The notes under the pieces: model-generated | The model's database searches: none | What the model was told of the DNA's origin: nothing | The model's input: only the letters and a program-made list of their open reading frames with translations | Position numbers and translations under genes: made by a program | Assembly (NCBI GenBank): GCA_038883475.1 | Contig: JAVZMA010000003.1 | Span: 1 to 64,000 of the forward strand | Source: JAVZLH01 sp038883475 | GTDB lineage: Archaea > Thermoproteota > Bathyarchaeia > Bathyarchaeales > Bathycorpusculaceae | DNA length: 64,000 bases | Reading direction: 5' to 3' | Part shown: in pieces, positions 52,063-61,009 of the stretch | How the letters are laid out: the number at the start of each line of letters is the position of its first letter | How positions within the stretch are numbered: position 1 is the first letter of the stretch

Positions 52063-54420
52063 TCACTCCTTACGTTTTCTAATCATCCGTGGAAGAAGCG
52101 TCGGGTCTGGAATCACTGTTTCCTTCCACCCTTTCTCGTCGAGAATCTTTACAATTTCATCTTTCATCGTCACTGGAATGTCTGCAATTGTGCGCACGAA
52201 TAGGTGTATGTCTTCTGGCATTGTGCCATACAATCTCTTATGTAAGTCGATGTAGTGTGTGAGTTTTATGGCTCTTCCCTTTGTGGTGTCATTTGGCCGC
52301 ATACAAAGCTTGGCTATCATGACGATGGCTTCTTCTTTGGTTTCAGCAGCGTAGAAGAGATGTTCCGGTGTTGGTCCAACGTAAACTTTCTCGCCTGTTC
52401 TTGCATCATAAACATACCAGTCTTCTTCACGGTCAGCTCTTCCCAAAAGCATACGCCTATACTTGATTCCATGGGGACCAACAATTACCGGAACGCCTAG
52501 ACGCCAGAATCCGCTTGCGATTGCTGCAGCCTTTTGCGAGTAAGCGCCCCACGCGAGTCCAACTGCGCCTACGCGGTTCAGGATGTAATCAGCTATTTCT
52601 TCGTAGTTGGCTCTCAAATTGCGCTTTGCAAATATATTGGCAATTTTTATTGCGGCTCCTGCAATGTGTGAGTTTGAAACGCATGAACCAACATTCACAA
52701 GACATCCAGCAGTAAATTCTCCAGTGAAGTACTCATATGGTGTTTTGCCCTCCTCATTCTTGTACATAGCGGCTGACATGGCTGAGCAACCAGATGTCAC
52801 AACTATGTAGCGCCTGTTGGCAAATTCCGTACAAATTTCCGCGACATCTTTTCCGCCGCTTGGATAGTTGGAGCAGCCTACGACAGCAACTACGCCTGGA
52901 ATTTCGCCGAGCACAATTGGGCTGCCGACATTCCTAATTTCGATGTCTTGTATGGCGCCTCTTCCAGCCCTAACCTTGTAGGTTTCCGACTTAAGCTGTT
53001 TCTCTCCAGCCTTCACAATGAAACTGTGAACTGGCAAGCCAACGGGGCAAGCTTGTTCGCAACGGCCACAGCCAACGCATGGTTCGTATAAGTCGGCAAG
53101 CTTTGCCAATGATCCTTGCGCGGCTGCTTTCATAGCATCTGGAATCTGCAAGTCTTGTGGACATGCTCTCCTGCAGTCGCCGCATTGTCTGCAGTCTTTT
53201 GCTCTTTGAAGAACCTCTTCAACCTCAGGGATTACCTTAAACTTCTTTCTTAAGGGCGCAACTTTCAAAGCGACTTTTACGGCTACTTCTCCGACTTTTT
53301 CTGGGTCGAGAATTAAGGCTCCAGGCGCTTTTCCGCTTACTAAGTCTTCTACTATGGCGTCTGCTGGGTCGTTTGTGCGGTTCGGCAAGCCCATGCAGTT
53401 CTTTTCCGATGCAACGATTACTGGCGCCTTAATCTTTTGAGCTTCATAGAACGCGTCAGCCCTTATGCACTGCTCATCTAAGACAACAACATCTGGAACG
53501 CCACTTCTTATGAAACGAAGTTGCCAAGAAATTGGCCCAACTATTTTACCGCGTTTATAATATCGTGTTATGTCGTGGGCTGTGCAGCAAAGTCCACAAA
53601 CTTCAATTTCGCCGTCAAACCCGTTCTCTTTCATGTAATCTATTATTCCAACAGAAGGAACAACATTGTGACCTATGCAGAGGATTACTGGTTTCTCTAT
53701 GTTTATAGTTCCATAACCCAAGTCAACTAGCGGAGCTTCTGGGTCTGCCTTTGGAAGCCCATAAGCTGCTATTTGAGCAATGTCTGCAACTTCCATCCCA
53801 ACTTGGTCTATCATACCAGCGTGGAGAACCTTGGACTCAAAGTCGAGGTTGCTTCCCTCTTGCCCAGTATGCGTAACAGACACCAAGTGGGTAAGCTGAG
53901 TTTCAACATAATCCAAAACTTCTTCCAAATCACCTAAAGTCTCGGGTTTTACTCCACAAACAAGACGGGTTACAGGCGCCTCAACCTGAACGTTCAGTCC
54001 ACCAACATCTAGAGGCATGTTGCGGCCGAATTTCTCAATTAAATGTTCAACTAAGTGACGAGCGTGCCCAATGTGTGTTGCTGCTCCTATGCAGCAAGCC
54101 AAAAGCACTATCCGTGATTGTTGTCCTGACATGTTTATTCCGCATGCTCCACGTTTGTTTCCAGTTAAGTCGCATTTTCCGAAGGTGCAGAGGCAACAAA
54201 CATCGCAGAAGGGTAGGTAGAAGGGTTTGTAGCGTTGAAGAAGCTTCATGTCCCAATCTCTTAGCGCTGTCAGCGATGGAAATGGTGTTGGCCCCATCGG
54301 TTCCGTCCATTTTTCTTCGGCTAATTTGCCTATGGAAAGTTGAAGATTCTTGAAAATTCCAATGTCAGTTTTAAGCTCATCGATTTTTACGTTAACATTC
54401 TTCCTATTCACTAATGACAC
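52063..54420 (-). CDS. cdhA: ACDS complex subunit alpha (CO dehydrogenase)
   Basis: The 785-residue Ni-Fe CO dehydrogenase. The N-terminal cysteine region CDVCCLCTFGKCDLTGNKRGACG binds the B/D clusters; two ferredoxin-like [4Fe-4S] motifs (CRQCGDCRRACP and CVGCGRCEQACP, about 408 and 447) are the archaeal extra domain; C-cluster ligands include VVTSGCSAMSAAMY and NVGSCVSNSHIAG. It starts the cdhABCDE cluster; the gap of 100 bases to the upstream cooC-like gene is the largest in the block, so an internal promoter is possible. Confidence 0.96.
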   Translation of the reverse strand: MSLVNRKNVNVKIDELKTDIGIFKNLQLSIGKLAEEKWTEPMGPTPFPSLTALRDWDMKLLQRYKPFYLPFCDVCCLCTFGKCDLTGNKRGACGINMSGQQSRIVLLACCIGAATHIGHARHLVEHLIEKFGRNMPLDVGGLNVQVEAPVTRLVCGVKPETLGDLEEVLDYVETQLTHLVSVTHTGQEGSNLDFESKVLHAGMIDQVGMEVADIAQIAAYGLPKADPEAPLVDLGYGTINIEKPVILCIGHNVVPSVGIIDYMKENGFDGEIEVCGLCCTAHDITRYYKRGKIVGPISWQLRFIRSGVPDVVVLDEQCIRADAFYEAQKIKAPVIVASEKNCMGLPNRTNDPADAIVEDLVSGKAPGALILDPEKVGEVAVKVALKVAPLRKKFKVIPEVEEVLQRAKDCRQCGDCRRACPQDLQIPDAMKAAAQGSLAKLADLYEPCVGCGRCEQACPVGLPVHSFIVKAGEKQLKSETYKVRAGRGAIQDIEIRNVGSPIVLGEIPGVVAVVGCSNYPSGGKDVAEICTEFANRRYIVVTSGCSAMSAAMYKNEEGKTPYEYFTGEFTAGCLVNVGSCVSNSHIAGAAIKIANIFAKRNLRANYEEIADYILNRVGAVGLAWGAYSQKAAAIASGFWRLGVPVIVGPHGIKYRRMLLGRADREEDWYVYDARTGEKVYVGPTPEHLFYAAETKEEAIVMIAKLCMRPNDTTKGRAIKLTHYIDLHKRLYGTMPEDIHLFVRTIADIPVTMKDEIVKILDEKGWKETVIPDPTLLPRMIRKRKE

Positions 54421-54520
54421 AACCTAGATGGTTCAGAAGATTTATCCTTAACAACACATCGTTTTAAGCTTTTCTAGAGATATTTTCCATAATAAATGAT
54501 GAAAAGAAAATGTTGCCTAT

Positions 54521-55291
54521 TTATCTCTGCAAATAACCAGCCCTTTCCATAATTTTCACGACAGAAACATAAGCTGGAGAATCCTTAGGTAACTCCAGCA
54601 AAGATTTCCCAGAGAGAACGTGCTCTTCAACAACCTCGTCGTAGGCGATCTTCCCCAGAAACTTATGCTTCAACATTTTTTCAGCCTTCTCGCCTAGGCT
54701 TTCAGGAAACCGGAAACCTCCTACAACATAGAAGTTTTTGAAGTCAATTTTAACCTCCTTTGCTATGCGGTAAGCGCGTTCCACATGGTCAAAAGACTTT
54801 TTGGAAGGGTCAAGAACGTCAAAAATGTCATCAACCCTAGACGTGATTCTACGGTTTAAATGCTCTAAACCAGCAGGCGAGTCGATCAAAACATACTTGT
54901 AATTTTTGGTTAAGGACTCCAACGCACCTTTCAAGGCAGAGTTGGGCAGACAGTAACATCCCTCAACCCACTTTGTTCCAAGAGAAATAAAATCGAAAGA
55001 GTCACTTTCATACATTCCATGCGACCAAATCTTGCTTTCAATTCTTTCTGTTGGCGGAATGCCAACTGTTGTTCCTCCACCTTCGATGAAAGTTTCTACA
55101 AGCAATTCTGAAATTGTCTTTTTTCCAACTTCTTTTAAGTCAACTCCAACCATTTCGCCGAGATTCTGGTCAGGGTCCGCATCCACAAGCAACAATGGAG
55201 TTTCTCCCGTCTCAACAAAATATTTAGCCATTAAGGCAACAAAGCTTGTTTTTCCTGTTCCGCCGCGACCTATTGTTACAAGCATTTTCAT
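54521..55291 (-). CDS. CooC-type nickel-insertion ATPase, second copy
   Basis: A P-loop ATPase of the MinD/CooC family, 256 residues. Walker A is the deviant form TIGRGGTGKTS (arginine replaces the usual signature lysine), then VDADPDQNLGEMVGVD and LIDSPAGLEHLNRR. It likely helps nickel delivery to the C or A cluster. ATG 55291 has GGTGAGGAG upstream; the frame is open six codons further. It shares the block with the other CooC (20-40% identity by eye). Confidence 0.8.
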   Translation of the reverse strand: MKMLVTIGRGGTGKTSFVALMAKYFVETGETPLLLVDADPDQNLGEMVGVDLKEVGKKTISELLVETFIEGGGTTVGIPPTERIESKIWSHGMYESDSFDFISLGTKWVEGCYCLPNSALKGALESLTKNYKYVLIDSPAGLEHLNRRITSRVDDIFDVLDPSKKSFDHVERAYRIAKEVKIDFKNFYVVGGFRFPESLGEKAEKMLKHKFLGKIAYDEVVEEHVLSGKSLLELPKDSPAYVSVVKIMERAGYLQR

Positions 55292-55329
55292 GAATTTCTC
55301 CTCACCCAACTAGAACACATTCAAGTATT

Positions 55330-56109
55330 TTAGGCGTTTTTCGCCATAAGCCTATTACCAATGTCTTCTATGGCTCTTACAGCCTCAGTCACCCCATGCT
55401 TAAGTGGTGTTTCCCCGCGCATTTCAGCTTCCACAATCTTTGGGTCGAAAGGCACAAAGCCAAGGACCTTTAAACCGTTTTTCTCCGCGAATCCCTCTAT
55501 CACTTTCTTCTGAACATCGTCTCCAACTTTGTTGCCAATTAGAAAAATTTTCTTTAACCCCGCCTTTGCGCTTAAATCATAAATGTTTTTGGCGGTTTCA
55601 AGAGCCTTCAAACCGGCATCAACAACTATGAGCATGACATCCACATGCTGCGCCGTTCCCCTCCCAATATGTTCTATGCCTGCTTCCATGTCAACAACCA
55701 CAGCCTCATCACGTTCAACCACCAAATGCCTAAGAAGCGCACGTATAACAGCGTTAGCTGGACAGGTGCACCCAGAACCCATGGAACGCACAGTGCCCAT
55801 GACAATAAGGTTCACGCCAAAAGGAGTCTCCACAGAATAGTCGCGCACAATATCATCAACAGTAAAGGATAACCTAAAAACGCCTGAATAACCCGTGCTC
55901 GTTTTTGACTCAAGCAGCTCCTTATTCTCAGATATAGGCAATATTTTGCGGGCTTCTTCAGGCGACAAACCTAACGTTAAAGCAAGGTTCGGCGAAGGGT
56001 CAGCGTCGATGGCTATCGTTTTCAATCCGTTTTTCGCGAAAAAATAAGCTAAGCTGCCAGCGATTAGGGTTTTGCCTACGCCGCCTTTGCCTGAAACAGC
56101 GATTTTCAA
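55330..56109 (-). CDS. cooC: CooC-type nickel-insertion ATPase, first copy
   Basis: A 259-residue CooC-like ATPase with the canonical deviant Walker A SGKGGVGKT (signature lysine present), AIDADPSPNLALTLGL and VVDMEAGIEHIGRGT. It contains CTCPANA, the Cys-x-Cys used by CooC dimers to bind nickel. Probably required to mature the Ni-Fe cluster of CdhA. TTG start 56109 with GAGGAAA upstream; a TATA-like tttaaaatg around 56205 suggests a promoter for the cooC-cdh block. Confidence 0.88.
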   Translation of the reverse strand: MKIAVSGKGGVGKTLIAGSLAYFFAKNGLKTIAIDADPSPNLALTLGLSPEEARKILPISENKELLESKTSTGYSGVFRLSFTVDDIVRDYSVETPFGVNLIVMGTVRSMGSGCTCPANAVIRALLRHLVVERDEAVVVDMEAGIEHIGRGTAQHVDVMLIVVDAGLKALETAKNIYDLSAKAGLKKIFLIGNKVGDDVQKKVIEGFAEKNGLKVLGFVPFDPKIVEAEMRGETPLKHGVTEAVRAIEDIGNRLMAKNA

Positions 56110-56213
56110 GATTTTTCCTCACAGTTAACTTGCCATCGCAAACCTATTTACGCTTTCCTCACAAAAAGAGGGGAAGTTGAGATGTATACTTCTAAATTTA
56201 CATTTTAAACAGT

Positions 56214-57257
56214 CTATTCTAAGCCCTTAAAAAGCCACGAAAAATCTGGACGCTTCTCTCTCTTGTCTATTTTTTCAGCCAACGCGTGAACCACTATCGG
56301 CAAGGCTATGGTCGCGTCGCAATAACATTGCACGTTTCTCCCTTCCTTTGCTTCCTTACCCCAGCTTATCGCCTCCTCAAAGGTGCAGCCGGAAAGCCCA
56401 CCCCAATGAGGCGCATCCGTGGTTATTTGTATGGCGTATTTGTGAGGATACGTTCTTTCATATTTTCTTGATTCGGTTAGGCTTCTGCCAACCGTCGTTA
56501 ACTGGATGAAGTCTTTGGGAACCCCGCCACCTATGTATATCACCCCAGTGTTCGCGGTTTTAGCTTTAATATCGACAAGTTGCTCGAAGTCCTTCATCTG
56601 GTCGATGGTGATGTTGAAAGTGCTTTCAAGTTTTCTGTTTAGCAAGTAGGCTATTCCGTATCCGCTGTCAACTATTGCGGGACAAAATACGGGGATTTTG
56701 TTTTCGTAGGCTGTCGCCGTGATGCTCTTTATTCCAAGCTGCGAAAGCTCTTTCCCAAAAAGATACAGAAACTCCGCTGAGGAATACTTGTAGTCAGGCT
56801 TTAGCTTCTTCATAAAAGTGGCAATTAGGCTTTCCATTTGCCTATACTCTAATTCGTCTGCAAAAACGTCGTAGAACCTGTCTATTTTGTTCTCTAGGAG
56901 AGCGTTATCATCAACCAGATGGTGTCCCTGCCAGTAAGTGCCGCCCATAGCCTCCAAAATGTCTTCAGAGATGTTTGCGCCAGTGGAAACTATTACGTCG
57001 ATGAAGCGTTTTTCAATAAGCCAGTTAACGATTTTCCACTGTCCCGTTGTGCTCATGGAACCAGCATAACCGAAAAATATGGTTAAATCATCTTTGAGCA
57101 TTTCTTCCCAGACTTCAACTACCTCTCCAAGTTTTCTTCCTTGAAAGCCGGTCTTAGCCATCTCAGAGAGAAGTTCTGATATTTTCTTTGGAACTTTCAC
57201 CTCTATAGGCTCTAGCTTCTTTCTAAAAAATGGAGTTGCCCTCTTTTCTTTAATCAC
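56214..57257 (-). CDS. dys: Deoxyhypusine synthase
   Basis: The enzyme moves the aminobutyl group of spermidine to a lysine of aIF5A. The segment TGFQGRKLGEVVEVWEEMLKDDLTIFFGYAGSMSTTGQW and the active-site region with HYWQ-type GGTYWQGHH, DSGYGIAYLLNRK and TTDAPHWGGLSGCTFEEAISWGK are diagnostic. The frame is open to 57383, but an AT-rich TATA element (aaatttaaaa, near 57312) implies a start further in; GTG 57257 gives 347 residues, normal for the family. Upstream neighbour is the MBL-fold gene. Confidence 0.9.
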   Translation of the reverse strand: MIKEKRATPFFRKKLEPIEVKVPKKISELLSEMAKTGFQGRKLGEVVEVWEEMLKDDLTIFFGYAGSMSTTGQWKIVNWLIEKRFIDVIVSTGANISEDILEAMGGTYWQGHHLVDDNALLENKIDRFYDVFADELEYRQMESLIATFMKKLKPDYKYSSAEFLYLFGKELSQLGIKSITATAYENKIPVFCPAIVDSGYGIAYLLNRKLESTFNITIDQMKDFEQLVDIKAKTANTGVIYIGGGVPKDFIQLTTVGRSLTESRKYERTYPHKYAIQITTDAPHWGGLSGCTFEEAISWGKEAKEGRNVQCYCDATIALPIVVHALAEKIDKREKRPDFSWLFKGLE

Positions 57258-57349
57258 TTTTTCACACCACGATTTTAGAAGGTTTAATTGTTTTCTACTG
57301 TCTTTTAAATTTTTATTTTTCTGAAATCGCCTTGCCCGCGCGCAACTCG

Positions 57350-58309
57350 CTACAAGAGGTATAGGTTTCCTACACTGTTCCAAACAAAGGAGTTAGGCAT
57401 GGCTTTTGCAATTGCAAAAGTGCCTCTCCAGCCAGTGCAATGCGACGGCGCTACTAACGCGGGGTTCAATTGCTTTAATGCCTTAACAGTCTTGCTTATT
57501 CTTGCCTCAGAGTCTTTTCCAGCAAGATGAAAGCCGCCCATCACAGCATAAACCTCAGAGACCTTCGCCACTTGCTTTGCGTAAAGAACAGAGTTTATTA
57601 TTCCAGCGTGAGCACAGCCGGATATAACCACCAAGCCTTTTCCTTTAACGTTTACGACAAGCGCTCGGTCATCCAAAACTAAAGGGTCAGGAAGCCACTT
57701 GCCGTCCGAATAAAACCTTTGTTGAGGATAACCCTTCTCAAAATCTGTTTGCCGCGGAATTTCGCCAGTAACCAGTATCGTGTTGTCTGCAAGAAGGTAA
57801 GGCTCTTTGGTTTTGACAAACTTGGCGGGTTTCACATCGTCCTCTGATGGGAAAGGCGGATATTCACGTATAGCGCCTTTTAGGTCTGCTACGCCTCTTC
57901 TTCTAAACATGTCGTCATGCACTATTATAGGCAAATCCTCTTTATTGATAAAGCGTGTTGTCTCCACAAGCCCGCCTGAGTGGTCAAAGTGACCGTGGGA
58001 AAGCGCTATTGCTTCAACTTGTGCCAGGTTAACTCCCATGTTGCAAGCGTTTGTAACCACTCCCTTCGAGCTTATTCCAGTGTCAAACAAAACATTATGA
58101 TAAGTCTCGCCTACCAAAACGCGAACCAGCACAGAGAAACCATGTTCAGCTATGGGATAACGAAAATGTTTTCTAACCCACTCCTCTCCCATGCGTTCTC
58201 TTACCCAACTTCGCATTGGTTTAACCTCTTTCCTGTTGACTGTGGATAAAAGGTCGATGGAGTTGTCCATGAGGCTTAGTATTTCTACGCTGTCAACTTC
58301 TTTTAACAA
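57350..58309 (-). CDS. MBL-fold hydrolase (dihydropterin/ribofuranosylaminobenzene-type)
   Basis: A 319-residue metallo-beta-lactamase fold protein with the metal motif LSHGHFDHSGG and later VISGCAHAGI and PSHCTGWRG. The form matches COG1237-type enzymes, including the 7,8-dihydropterin-6-methyl-4-(ribofuranosyl)-aminobenzene 5'-phosphate synthase that acts in methanopterin synthesis. A pterin role would fit the ACDS pathway, whose methyl carrier is a methanopterin, but family members vary. TTG 58309 follows GGAAGGAG; a TTG at 58324 is also open. Confidence 0.72.
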   Translation of the reverse strand: MLKEVDSVEILSLMDNSIDLLSTVNRKEVKPMRSWVRERMGEEWVRKHFRYPIAEHGFSVLVRVLVGETYHNVLFDTGISSKGVVTNACNMGVNLAQVEAIALSHGHFDHSGGLVETTRFINKEDLPIIVHDDMFRRRGVADLKGAIREYPPFPSEDDVKPAKFVKTKEPYLLADNTILVTGEIPRQTDFEKGYPQQRFYSDGKWLPDPLVLDDRALVVNVKGKGLVVISGCAHAGIINSVLYAKQVAKVSEVYAVMGGFHLAGKDSEARISKTVKALKQLNPALVAPSHCTGWRGTFAIAKAMPNSFVWNSVGNLYLL

Positions 58310-58340
58310 CGTTACTCCTTCCAACTTGCATGGCTTGCTT

Positions 58341-59099
58341 TTATAAGAATAGGTCTTTCTGCTCTGGTCTTATTAGCTCTGTTGCTTTTGCACTTTCAGA
58401 CTTTTGGTATTTGTATCCGCGGATTATGGCTGCTGGAACTCCTTCATCCGCCTGCCCTATAACCAACTCTGCAGCAGAAGCCAACTCGTCAGCAACTGCT
58501 GTTTGCTTAACTTGCAAGACATAGCCAAACAAGTCTTTCTCGCCTCTTCGGTCTCGGATGGGTTTTAAACCAGCAACACCAATTGCCACGTTAATTTCGC
58601 CTTCCCTTAACGGGCGACCATGAGTGTCGGAAATTATGACTGCAACATCACAGCTTGTCAGCCGCTTTATCTCCTCTCTAATTTTTTGAGCTGAAACGTC
58701 TGGGTTGTCAGGCAGTAAGGCGACGAAGTGCTTTCCTGGAACGTTGGATTTGTCAACGCCAGAGTTTGCGCAGATAAACCCATGTTTTGTTTCCGTTATT
58801 ATTTTGCCGTCTCCCATGCGTTTGATGTTCTTGGATTCGCGGAGAACAACCTCAACCATTGCTGGGTCTTTCCCATATTGCCTAGCTATGTTTTTCGCAA
58901 ACTCAGATGGCTCAACCTCGTCAAGGTTTACAACTTTTCCTTCAGCCCTAGAAACAACAACGTGCGTTACTACAATTATGTCTCCGTTCTGGATTGGCGT
59001 TCCCTGTTTTTCAGCGGCTTTGCAGATGAGTTCTGCGATGTTGTCTCCAGCCTTTACAATTGGCAAGCCTTCAATTCCTATTATCTGAATAAGGTTCAT
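58341..59099 (-). CDS. cofE: Coenzyme F420-0:L-glutamate ligase
   Basis: A 252-residue enzyme that adds glutamates to F420-0. Diagnostic runs are PIVKAGDNIAELICKAAEKQG, QNGDIIVVTHVVVSRAEGKVV, MVEVVLRESKNI and VIISDTHGRPLREGEINVAIGVAG. It implies F420 use, and the divergent neighbour is an F420-type oxidoreductase subunit. 17 bases to the MBL gene. Confidence 0.93.
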   Translation of the reverse strand: MNLIQIIGIEGLPIVKAGDNIAELICKAAEKQGTPIQNGDIIVVTHVVVSRAEGKVVNLDEVEPSEFAKNIARQYGKDPAMVEVVLRESKNIKRMGDGKIITETKHGFICANSGVDKSNVPGKHFVALLPDNPDVSAQKIREEIKRLTSCDVAVIISDTHGRPLREGEINVAIGVAGLKPIRDRRGEKDLFGYVLQVKQTAVADELASAAELVIGQADEGVPAAIIRGYKYQKSESAKATELIRPEQKDLFL

Positions 59100-59220
59100 G
59101 GAAAGGTTCCGCTTTTAACTGGGAGCTTGCAACTATTTAAATTCAGCTTTTCCAACTATGATAGGGCGAGAGCTTTTACAAAAACTTTAAACTTGAACAT
59201 CTTGTTATTGTGTATAAAGT

Positions 59221-60273
59221 GTGTTGCCTATGAGCGCCCCGAAGATTAGTTTTGAAGATTCGCTTGGAAAGAACGTTGTGGATGCTGGAAAATGTGTTGG
59301 CTGTAGCACGTGCGTTGTCGTCTGCCCCTTCAACTGCCTCGAATACACAAGTGAAGAGCCAAGGATAGTTAAGGAATGTAAAATATGCGGAATCTGTGCA
59401 CAAACGTGTCCCTGCTATGGTTGGGATTGGGCTAAAGCTGAGAATTTCGTTTTTGGAAGGGAAAGAAAGCCAGAGGAGGATTTCGGAGTTTACCGTAAGC
59501 TTGTCGTAGCCCAAGCAAAGAATGATGATGTATTAAGCGCATGCCAAGACGGAGGCGTCGTCACCGCGCTTCTTTTGTTTGCCTTAGAAAATGGATTTGT
59601 AGACGGCGCTGTTGTTTCTGGTTTAAGCCAAGAAAAACCCTTCCATCCAGTTCCAAAACTGGCGTTAACACGCGAAGACATTCTGAAAAGTGCTGGAACA
59701 AAATACTCCTACTCGCCGAACATCCAAGCCCTCGCAGAAGGCATAAAACAGAAAAAATCAAGCCTCGCATTTGTTGGCACACCATGCCAAATTCATGCAG
59801 TTAGAAAGATGCAGATGGCTGGGCTGAAAAGATACACGGCGCCCATAAAGTTTTTGATTGGGCTAATGTGCTCAGAATGTTTCTATTATGAGGGGCTTAT
59901 GCAAAAGCACATTCAAGAGAAGCTTGGAATAAACTTGAATGGCATAAAAAAGATGAATATTAAGGGGAAGATGCTTGTCACAACCGAAAAAGGTGTTCAA
60001 GCAATAGCATTACCAGAAATAAAGCAGTATGCCCGCAGAAGCTGCAGTTTCTGCGACGACTTCAGTTCAGAACTCGCCGACATTTCCACAGGTGGGTTAG
60101 GATTAGACAAGTGGACATTCACAATCATACGCACAGAAAGAGGCGAGGAACTATTTTCGAAAGCTGAGAAAGCGGGAATTCTAAACGTTAAGGCTGCAGA
60201 AGGGGAAGCTAACGCGCTGAACCTTTTAACTAAACTTTCTAAGAAGAAGAGGGGCGCAAGCAAAACAACATAA
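59221..60273 (+). CDS. FrhB/FdhB-type F420 oxidoreductase
   Basis: A 350-residue protein with two [4Fe-4S] ferredoxin motifs (C25-x2-C28-x2-C31-x3-C35 and C53-x2-C56-x2-C59-x3-C63), then the FrhB domain (GGVVTALLLFALENG, FVGTPCQIHAVRKMQ, LMCSECFYYEGL, ARRSCSFCDDFSSELADISTGG) binding FAD and F420. It could link F420H2 to ferredoxin or to a partner enzyme. ATG 59230 is an alternative start three codons on. No hydrogenase or dehydrogenase partner is adjacent, only cofE, divergent by 121 bases. Confidence 0.9.
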   Translation: MLPMSAPKISFEDSLGKNVVDAGKCVGCSTCVVVCPFNCLEYTSEEPRIVKECKICGICAQTCPCYGWDWAKAENFVFGRERKPEEDFGVYRKLVVAQAKNDDVLSACQDGGVVTALLLFALENGFVDGAVVSGLSQEKPFHPVPKLALTREDILKSAGTKYSYSPNIQALAEGIKQKKSSLAFVGTPCQIHAVRKMQMAGLKRYTAPIKFLIGLMCSECFYYEGLMQKHIQEKLGINLNGIKKMNIKGKMLVTTEKGVQAIALPEIKQYARRSCSFCDDFSSELADISTGGLGLDKWTFTIIRTERGEELFSKAEKAGILNVKAAEGEANALNLLTKLSKKKRGASKTT

Positions 60274-60283
60274 AAGGCATGGC

Positions 60284-60478
60284 TTATATTTCGCGGATTT
60301 CACACTGAAGTTTTTTAAGGATTTCTTCTGCTTTCGTCGGCTCCACCTTGAGTGTGATAAGCTTTTTTGATGTGCGCAGCTTCAGCTTAACAACATCCCT
60401 TAACCTCTTCACAATACAGTATTCTGCGCGTCCGCTTATTTCGATGAATTTGTCAACGTCAAAGACTTCTGTAGGCAT
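60284..60478 (-). CDS. rpl38e: 50S ribosomal protein eL38 (L38e)
   Basis: A 64-residue protein with the L38e pattern: PTEVFDVDKFIEISGRAEYC, then VKLKLRTSKKLITLKVEPTKAEEILKKL. L38e is present in TACK and Asgard archaea and eukaryotes but not most Euryarchaeota, a useful clue to lineage. A TATA-like gaaatttaaaga lies near 60515 and the ATG has GGAGA upstream. Confidence 0.8.
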   Translation of the reverse strand: MPTEVFDVDKFIEISGRAEYCIVKRLRDVVKLKLRTSKKLITLKVEPTKAEEILKKLQCEIREI

Positions 60479-60632
60479 ACTTTTTTCTCCAAGTTTCGGT
60501 GTCTCTCTTTAAATTTCCACACTTTTATCTATTTTGGTTTGTCTCTCCAAATAGACAACAACAAAATTCATCAAGCTGTTCGCCAGTGTTAATGCAGCAA
60601 ATGTAGAAAGAAAAGAGGATGTTGCCTCTCAT

Positions 60633-60914
60633 TTACTCTGTTATTTCTTCGACTTCTTTTTTGCCCTTTTCCAGTTCTTTTACTTGCTCCGCGTCTTCCT
60701 TCAACAGTAACGCCTGAAATTCGCCGACATGCGTTTTCTCTTCCCTAGCCACTTCAAAAAGAACTTTCTTGATGGTTTCGTTTTTTGTTGCCGCTGCCAG
60801 TTGCTCATAGAGGCTTACAGCGTCTAACTCTGCAATTATTGCCACCCTCAATATTTCGCGGTCTAAAAGCTTCTCTCCAACCTTCTCAATTTTTATAGGT
60901 ATCTGCGACATCAT
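60633..60914 (-). CDS. Encapsulin-type ferritin-like protein, stand-alone
   Basis: A 93-residue two-helix ferritin-like protein. Glutamates in ILRVAIIAELDAVSLYEQLA and the EExxH motif AREEKTHVGEFQALLL form a half iron site, so two chains are needed for one diiron centre. The sequence matches the N-terminal domain that is fused to encapsulin shells in Pyrococcus and the EncFtn cargo. No encapsulin gene is in the window. Start ATG (MM) 60914. Iron storage inside a nanocompartment or a redox role is inferred. Confidence 0.8.
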   Translation of the reverse strand: MMSQIPIKIEKVGEKLLDREILRVAIIAELDAVSLYEQLAAATKNETIKKVLFEVAREEKTHVGEFQALLLKEDAEQVKELEKGKKEVEEITE

Positions 60915-61009
60915 TTCACATACACTTCCATGCGTTCGCTATTTTTGCTTTCAAAACACATTAAACTTTTGCAAAAGAAGAAGCATTCCACATTGTCATT
61001 TACGGCTAA

